From NCBI GenBank assembly GCA_009783025.1, contig WRHY01000003.1:102806-166805 (forward strand): a DNA stretch of 64,000 nucleotides, given 5' to 3'. Under the pieces are notes generated by a model, which did not search any database, was not told where the DNA came from, and saw only the letters and a list, made by a program, of their open reading frames with translations. A program made the translations under genes and the position numbers. This document shows, piece after piece, positions 59,801 to 64,000 of the stretch. Origin of the DNA: Desulfovibrionaceae bacterium. Its GTDB lineage: Bacteria; Desulfobacterota; Desulfovibrionia; Desulfovibrionales; Desulfovibrionaceae. Position 1 is the first letter of the stretch. Each line of letters starts with the position of its first letter.

Positions 59801-61873
59801 TCAGGCCTCCTCTTGGGTTGTCATGTGGGCGACGATACTGTTCAGGTGGTCAGCGGCATTGACCAGGGAATGAACCGCGCTTTCCGTTTCGGTCGTGGCC
59901 GTGAGGGCTTCTTCGGAAATGGTTTTGACCGTTTGAATAGACTCGTTCATGTGTTCAATGGATGTGGATCGCTGCTCCACTGAAGCGGCAATGGACTGCA
60001 TTTCCTCAGCCACGCGTTCAGCCAGGGCAAAGATGCGGCGCAAAATGTCCTCGGCCCGCTGCGCTTCTTCAGAGCTGCGCGACACAAGATCGACGCTCTT
60101 GTCCACAGCCTTGATGTTGGCGCCCGCGCTGTCCTGGATTTCCCGCAAAGTAGCGCCCACCTGCACCGTGGCCTGGGTGGTTTTTTCAGCCAGCTTGCGT
60201 ACCTCATCGGCGACAACCGCAAAACCCCGTCCGGCATCCCCGGCCCTGGCCGCTTCAATGGCCGCGTTAAGGGCCAAAAGGTTGGTCTGGTCCGCAATGT
60301 CGAGGATGACCTGCATGACGTGGCCGATATCTTCGGTCTTCTTCCCCAGGGCTTCCATTTGCGTTTTCAGGGCGTGGATCGAATCAACAATAGCCGACAG
60401 GCTGGCAGCCACACCAGCGGCTTGGCTGGCTCCCTGTTCCGCGCTCTCCCTGGTTTCCCCGGCGTGCCGGGCAACCGAGTTTGTGCTGCTTGTTATCTCG
60501 CCCATGCCCGTGCTGATCTCGGCCAGGCCCTGCACGGCGCGATCCGTGAATGCAAGCTGCCGGGAACTCTGGTTGCGGGTCTGCTCGATCTGGGCGGCCA
60601 GGGAGGAGACAGCCAGGGACATCCCCTGGGTCAAGGCTCCGGCTTCCTCGGCCGTTTTGCTGATGGTGGCATTCTGGGCCAGTACGGCGCTTTCTTTTTT
60701 CCGGATTTCAGTCAGATCCGCGATGCCGACAAAAGCGCCGATCAAATTTCCTTCCAGGTCGCTGACCGGGTTGGCGTCCAGGCGCAGGCACAGGGAGTTG
60801 CCCAGTCTGTCCGGGAGATTCTCTTCACGGCTGACAGAGGCGCGCGAAGCCAGAACCTCGGCAAAGATGGAGCCCGTTTGCCGTTCTCGCCCATAGAGTA
60901 GCCCAGTGGCCGAGGTTCCCAAAAGCGCCGTCTTTTCCTCCTGCACCCGCAAGAGATCCAGCAAGGTGGCGTTGACAAAGATAAGGCGATCCTCGGTATC
61001 GCACATGGCGCTCGGCAGGCGCAGGGATTCCATGACACTCTGGGCCACGCCGAGGCGCTTCAGGGATTGCAGCATCTCGCCCAGGTGTCCGGCCACACGC
61101 CCGAGCTCATCCTGGCCGTTTACGCTGAAGCGGGCATTGAAGTTGCCGGCCAGAATCTCGCTGGAGGTTGCGTCCAGGCTGGCCACGCGGTTGATGATGC
61201 GTTTTTTGAGGAACAGGAAAATTACCAGAACGAGCAGCAGGCCGCCCGCAAGGGAGCCGACCGTGGCGCGGACGATTCTGGCGTTGGCGTTGGATATGCT
61301 GTGCTGCACGTCATCCATTACCGCCATGGCCCCAAGCACGGGCTGGGACGAGCCGTGGCAATGGTGGCAGTCCGGGCCGTTTTTGATGGGTGTCATCTGT
61401 AGGAAGCGGGAACGGCCGTCAAGTTTAATCACCCGGCTTGGCGGCGACTCTCCCTTAAGAGCGCTCCTGTAAGCAGCAGTGAACAGAGCCCGATCTTTTT
61501 CAGACATGCCGGAGGAAAACAGGGCGGAAATATCTTTACGCACCTCGCCCGGTTTGGTGGAGTATGTGATGTTACCCGTGAAGCTGGCAATGGCAACATC
61601 CACGCCGGGGAATTTTTCCGCCAGAAAGGCAAACTCCTCGCTGGTGGTTTTGTCGTCACCGATGACCATGGGCTTGTCAATGATCATACGCAGCAGGGCG
61701 CTCGTTTCCCGCGCCGCGCTTTCCATGTCCTCTTGCAGGGCCGCGCTGTCAAGACGGGCATTGATGAATGCTGAAGCGCCGAGCGTCAGTATCGTTATTC
61801 CGAGAATCAGCAGTGTGGCCTGAAATCCCAAGGAGCGTTTCACAAGGCTGCTTTTTTTCATCCCCCCGTCCAT
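59801..61873 (-). CDS. methyl-accepting chemotaxis protein with c-type heme site (DcrA-like)
   Basis: A 690-residue receptor: first helix about 18-38; periplasmic sensor about 40-205 with a c-type heme motif CHHCH (about residues 169-173) in [17 protein letters not shown]; second helix about 207-225; HAMP; a PAS-like region (about 285-400); and an MCP signalling domain with the hairpin tip ([34 protein letters not shown]). DcrA of Desulfovibrio is a known heme-c receptor for O2/redox. The start at 61873 has GGAG 8 nt upstream. Confidence 0.92.
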   Translation of the reverse strand: MDGGMKKSSLVKRSLGFQATLLILGITILTLGASAFINARLDSAALQEDMESAARETSALLRMIIDKPMVIGDDKTTSEEFAFLAEKFPGVDVAIASFTGNITYSTKPGEVRKDISALFSSGMSEKDRALFTAAYRSALKGESPPSRVIKLDGRSRFLQMTPIKNGPDCHHCHGSSQPVLGAMAVMDDVQHSISNANARIVRATVGSLAGGLLLVLVIFLFLKKRIINRVASLDATSSEILAGNFNARFSVNGQDELGRVAGHLGEMLQSLKRLGVAQSVMESLRLPSAMCDTEDRLIFVNATLLDLLRVQEEKTALLGTSATGLLYGRERQTGSIFAEVLASRASVSREENLPDRLGNSLCLRLDANPVSDLEGNLIGAFVGIADLTEIRKKESAVLAQNATISKTAEEAGALTQGMSLAVSSLAAQIEQTRNQSSRQLAFTDRAVQGLAEISTGMGEITSSTNSVARHAGETRESAEQGASQAAGVAASLSAIVDSIHALKTQMEALGKKTEDIGHVMQVILDIADQTNLLALNAAIEAARAGDAGRGFAVVADEVRKLAEKTTQATVQVGATLREIQDSAGANIKAVDKSVDLVSRSSEEAQRAEDILRRIFALAERVAEEMQSIAASVEQRSTSIEHMNESIQTVKTISEEALTATTETESAVHSLVNAADHLNSIVAHMTTQEEA

Positions 61874-62146
61874 AGTCGGCACTCCATGAGTAAAAGTGAC
61901 ATTACCCCATAAGTCTATCGGACACAGCAGCTTCTTTCCGTACCCGCTCGCAACACAACCCTCCGGTTCTGGGTAGATACCAAGGCCGAGGTTTTACGGG
62001 CGTATTGTCAAGTCTAGGGCCAATACCAAAAACAAAAAAATTTTGCGCACGTGCATCCTTCCTTGGCCTTGATTTATTATGACATAATATATCACGGCAT
62101 AATTCGTCAAGATTTTCAGGTATATCATGCAATGGAGGACTCTCGC

Positions 62147-62344
62147 ATGATTACCAGCAATCTCAAGAAAATCATGGAAGAAAAGGGAATTACGATTCGA
62201 GCCATGGCCCGGGACAGCGGCCTTTCAGATATGACCATCCTGCGGGCGCGGAAGAAGCAGATAAGTCAATGCCGCCTCTGTACCTTGGAAATCATAGCGG
62301 AATATCTTGGCTGCAAGATAAAAGATCTGTTCGATGAATCTTGA
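62147..62344 (+). CDS. small XRE-type HTH protein
   Basis: A 65-residue protein that is all HTH: MITSNLKKIMEEKGITIRAM, then DSGLSDMTILRARKKQISQC, then LEIIAEYLGCKIKDLFD. GGAGG before the ATG at 62147 sets the start. It is a probable single-domain repressor or antitoxin-like DNA-binding protein; no toxin gene is next to it. The 260 bases upstream (61874-62146) hold divergent promoter sequence, AT-rich near 62080-62130. Confidence 0.8.
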   Translation: MITSNLKKIMEEKGITIRAMARDSGLSDMTILRARKKQISQCRLCTLEIIAEYLGCKIKDLFDES

Positions 62345-62362
62345 AGCTCGACAAAAACGGTT

Positions 62363-63874
62363 CTACAGACTCTCCGCCAGAGCAGCGGCAAGTCCGGGAA
62401 TAGTGTAATCTTCCGGTTGAATATGGCAGGTAAGGCCCGCCTGTTCCAGGGTCGCGGCAGTCACCGGACCGATGCAGGCGAGTTTGAGCGCGGGGTACTG
62501 TTGCAGCGTTGCGGCGGGAATCAGGGAAAGAAAGTTGGTCACGGTTGAGGACGATCCAAAGGTGATGCAGTGGATTTCACCGGTCGCAAGCTTTTCCAGC
62601 ACTTCTTCCTTACGCGCTTTGCTGGGCACGGTTTCATAAACCGGGAGCACATCCACCCGCGCCCCGGCCTCGCGCAGGGTTTCCGGCAACACGTCCCTGG
62701 CTTCCCTGGCGCGCGGCAGGAGCACGCGCATACCGGCAAGCGATTCCCCGCATAGCTCCTTGAGGCCTTCGGCAACACTTTCCGCAATATACTTTTGCGG
62801 CACAAAGTCGGGCGTAATGCCAAGATCGCGCAGGGCAGCGGCGGTTGCCGGGCCGATGGCGGCCACAATGCGCCCGGCAAAGGCGCGGCAGTCCAGGCCG
62901 CAGGCGGCAAGCTGCTCGTGGAAGCGGCGCACGCCGTTGACCGAGGTAAAAATAACCATCCGGTACTGCGCAAGATTGCCAATGGCTTCCCGCACCCGGC
63001 TGTAATCGTCCAGGGGCTTGATTTCAATGGTCGGGAACTGGATGACATTGGCGCCCATCTCCTCGAACAGAGCCGCGCTGTCGCTGGCCTGCTCGCGCGC
63101 CCTGGTAACGACCACGCCCTTGCCGTACAAAGGGCGCTGTTCAAACCAGTTCAAGGTGTCATGCAGGCTGACCACGCTGCCGACAACAATAAGGCTGGGA
63201 GCGGAAAATCCATGTTGGACCGCTTCTTCCGGCAGCTCGCCGAGCGTGGACACCAGGCTGCGGTGGCGGCCCGTGGTTCCCCAGCGCACCAGGGCTGCCG
63301 GAGTGGTGGCGGGCATTCCCGCGCCAATGAGTTTGCGGGAAATGTCCGGCAGGTTTTTCATGCCCATATAGAAGACTAAGGTACTGGCGCTGCGGGCCAG
63401 GGCCTGCCAGTCATGGGCCGTGTCCGGTTTAGTGGGGTCCTCGTGTCCGGTGACAAAGGTGACGGACGAGGAATGCGCCCGGTGCGTCAGGGGGATGCCC
63501 GCGTAGGCCGGTCCGGCAATGCCGCTGGTCACGCCGGGCACCACCTCAAAAGAGACGCCCGCCGCAAGCAGTTCTTCGGCCTCTTCCCCGCCCCGGCCAA
63601 ACATATAGGGGTCGCCGCCTTTGAGCCGGGCCACGGTTTTGCCTTCCTTGGCCTTGCTTACAATCAGCGCGTTGATGCCGTCCTGAGACAGGGTATGGTC
63701 ACCCCCCTTTTTGCCCACGTAAATGCGTTCCGCATCTTTGCGGGCAAAGTCGAGCAGGGCCTCGTTAGCCAGGTAGTCGTAAACCACGACATCCGCCTTG
63801 CCGAGGATATCCTTGCCCTTGAGGGTGAACAGTCCGGGATCGCCCGGCCCCGCGCCAATCAGGTAGACTTTCAT
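62363..63874 (-). CDS. cobA-hemD: uroporphyrinogen-III C-methyltransferase / uroporphyrinogen-III synthase fusion
   Basis: A 503-residue fusion. Residues 1-250 are SAM-dependent uroporphyrinogen III methyltransferase: YLIGAGPGDPGLFTLKG (3-19), ARLKGGDPYMFGRGGEE, PGVTSGIAGPAYAGIPLTHR. Residues 255-503 are uroporphyrinogen III synthase (VVVTRAREQASDSAALFEEM, VIFTSVNGVRRF, ITFGSSSTVTNFL). It makes and methylates uroporphyrinogen III toward precorrin-2, feeding siroheme, cobalamin and the alternative heme route. Such fusions are known in Desulfovibrio and clostridia. cbiK earlier in the window acts next in the pathway. The upstream region is repeat B4. Confidence 0.95.
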   Translation of the reverse strand: MKVYLIGAGPGDPGLFTLKGKDILGKADVVVYDYLANEALLDFARKDAERIYVGKKGGDHTLSQDGINALIVSKAKEGKTVARLKGGDPYMFGRGGEEAEELLAAGVSFEVVPGVTSGIAGPAYAGIPLTHRAHSSSVTFVTGHEDPTKPDTAHDWQALARSASTLVFYMGMKNLPDISRKLIGAGMPATTPAALVRWGTTGRHRSLVSTLGELPEEAVQHGFSAPSLIVVGSVVSLHDTLNWFEQRPLYGKGVVVTRAREQASDSAALFEEMGANVIQFPTIEIKPLDDYSRVREAIGNLAQYRMVIFTSVNGVRRFHEQLAACGLDCRAFAGRIVAAIGPATAAALRDLGITPDFVPQKYIAESVAEGLKELCGESLAGMRVLLPRAREARDVLPETLREAGARVDVLPVYETVPSKARKEEVLEKLATGEIHCITFGSSSTVTNFLSLIPAATLQQYPALKLACIGPVTAATLEQAGLTCHIQPEDYTIPGLAAALAESL

Positions 63875-63880
63875 TATAAA

Positions 63881-64000
63881 CCCCCTGAGGGGACTCTGTC
63901 CCCTCAGACTCCCCTGGCAGGGGAAATGATTTCCCCTGCACCCCTCATACCCTGAAAACAGCGAAGCTGTTTTCAGGAATGCCGGGTCCAGGGCCGGCTA
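63881..64000. repeat. GC-rich multi-hairpin repeat, copy B4, cut by window end
   Basis: Hairpins CTGAGGGGA/TCCCCTCAG, CAGGGGAAATGATTTCCCCTG, CTGAAAACAGCGAAGCTGTT and the GGTCCAGGGCCGGCTA part of copy B1. It begins 7 bases before the cobA-hemD start codon and runs off the window. Confidence 0.8.

Noticed and set aside
61902..62132. 76-codon minus-strand frame upstream of the small HTH gene
   Set aside because: It covers the divergent promoter region, has no ribosome site and has no family resemblance.
62147..62344. Small HTH protein considered as an antitoxin of a toxin-antitoxin pair
   Set aside because: The downstream neighbour is cobA-hemD on the opposite strand and no toxin-like frame lies upstream.

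Overview
The window reads as chromosome of a Desulfovibrio-like sulfate-reducing deltaproteobacterium. The evidence is a malic enzyme / two-subunit fumarase / fumarate reductase block, a cytoplasmic CbiK cobaltochelatase, a CobA-HemD fusion, a heme-binding DcrA-type chemoreceptor next to a tetraheme cytochrome c, and many c-di-GMP and chemotaxis proteins (EAL, HDOD, PilZ, CheX). GC is moderate to high, with a few clearly AT-rich patches.

Layout. 1-3.0 kb: aromatic amino acid genes (end of aroA, tyrA, aroL, aroC). 3.1-4.75 kb: bacteriohemerythrin and a YkuI-like EAL protein. 4.8-11.1 kb: C4-dicarboxylate block (malic enzyme, fumarase beta/alpha, frdBAC), all minus strand. 11.2-16.7 kb: a tripartite tricarboxylate transporter (tctCAB) with a short-chain dehydrogenase and a ThDP enzyme, read from a good sigma-54 promoter. 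It lies divergent to a 1068-residue sigma-54 activator with a TPR-rich front half (16.9-20.1 kb). 20.2-25.5 kb: cheX, rpsT (TTG start), HDOD protein, cbiK, tatA and a CoADR-like/rhodanese-like oxidoreductase. 25.6-27.8 kb: a tRNA(CAU) followed by a dead integrase fragment, an ORF6N gene and an AT-rich two-gene unit; this looks like the residue of an integrated element. 28-35.3 kb: housekeeping genes (pilZ, comF-like, mutL, mutT, ftsEX). 35.4-38.1 kb: a hairpin tandem array, BON-domain genes, two HTH regulators and a 29-bp-stem palindrome. 38.1-44.6 kb: asd, a lytic transglycosylase, a glycosyltransferase, glmM and galU, punctuated by inverted-repeat elements. 44.6-55.9 kb: a formate/nitrite-type channel and a long minus-strand cluster for poly-gamma-glutamate (pgsB, pgsC, pgsW) with gamma-glutamyltransferase, an AstE/AspA-type metallohydrolase, an outer-membrane barrel, a TRAP-like permease and a DUF6305-type exported protein. 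56-64 kb: FMN reductase, TPR protein, nadD, oppF-like ATPase, cytochrome c plus DcrA-like receptor, a small HTH protein and cobA-hemD.

Three things stand out. First, the PgsW protein of the poly-gamma-glutamate cluster is fused in frame, through a second membrane segment, to a full IclR-type regulator. This predicts a membrane-integrated transcription factor that senses from the periplasm, and the promoter region of the same cluster carries three TTCGAA boxes spaced 30 and 21 bp. Second, a family of about 150-bp palindromic elements has arms and an inner stem that change in compensation between copies. Several of these elements, and arms-only relatives, begin exactly on the stop codon of the preceding gene. 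Third, a separate GC-rich multi-hairpin repeat family supplies the last 18 or so codons of aroL. All functional statements are inferred by reading; no database search was run.
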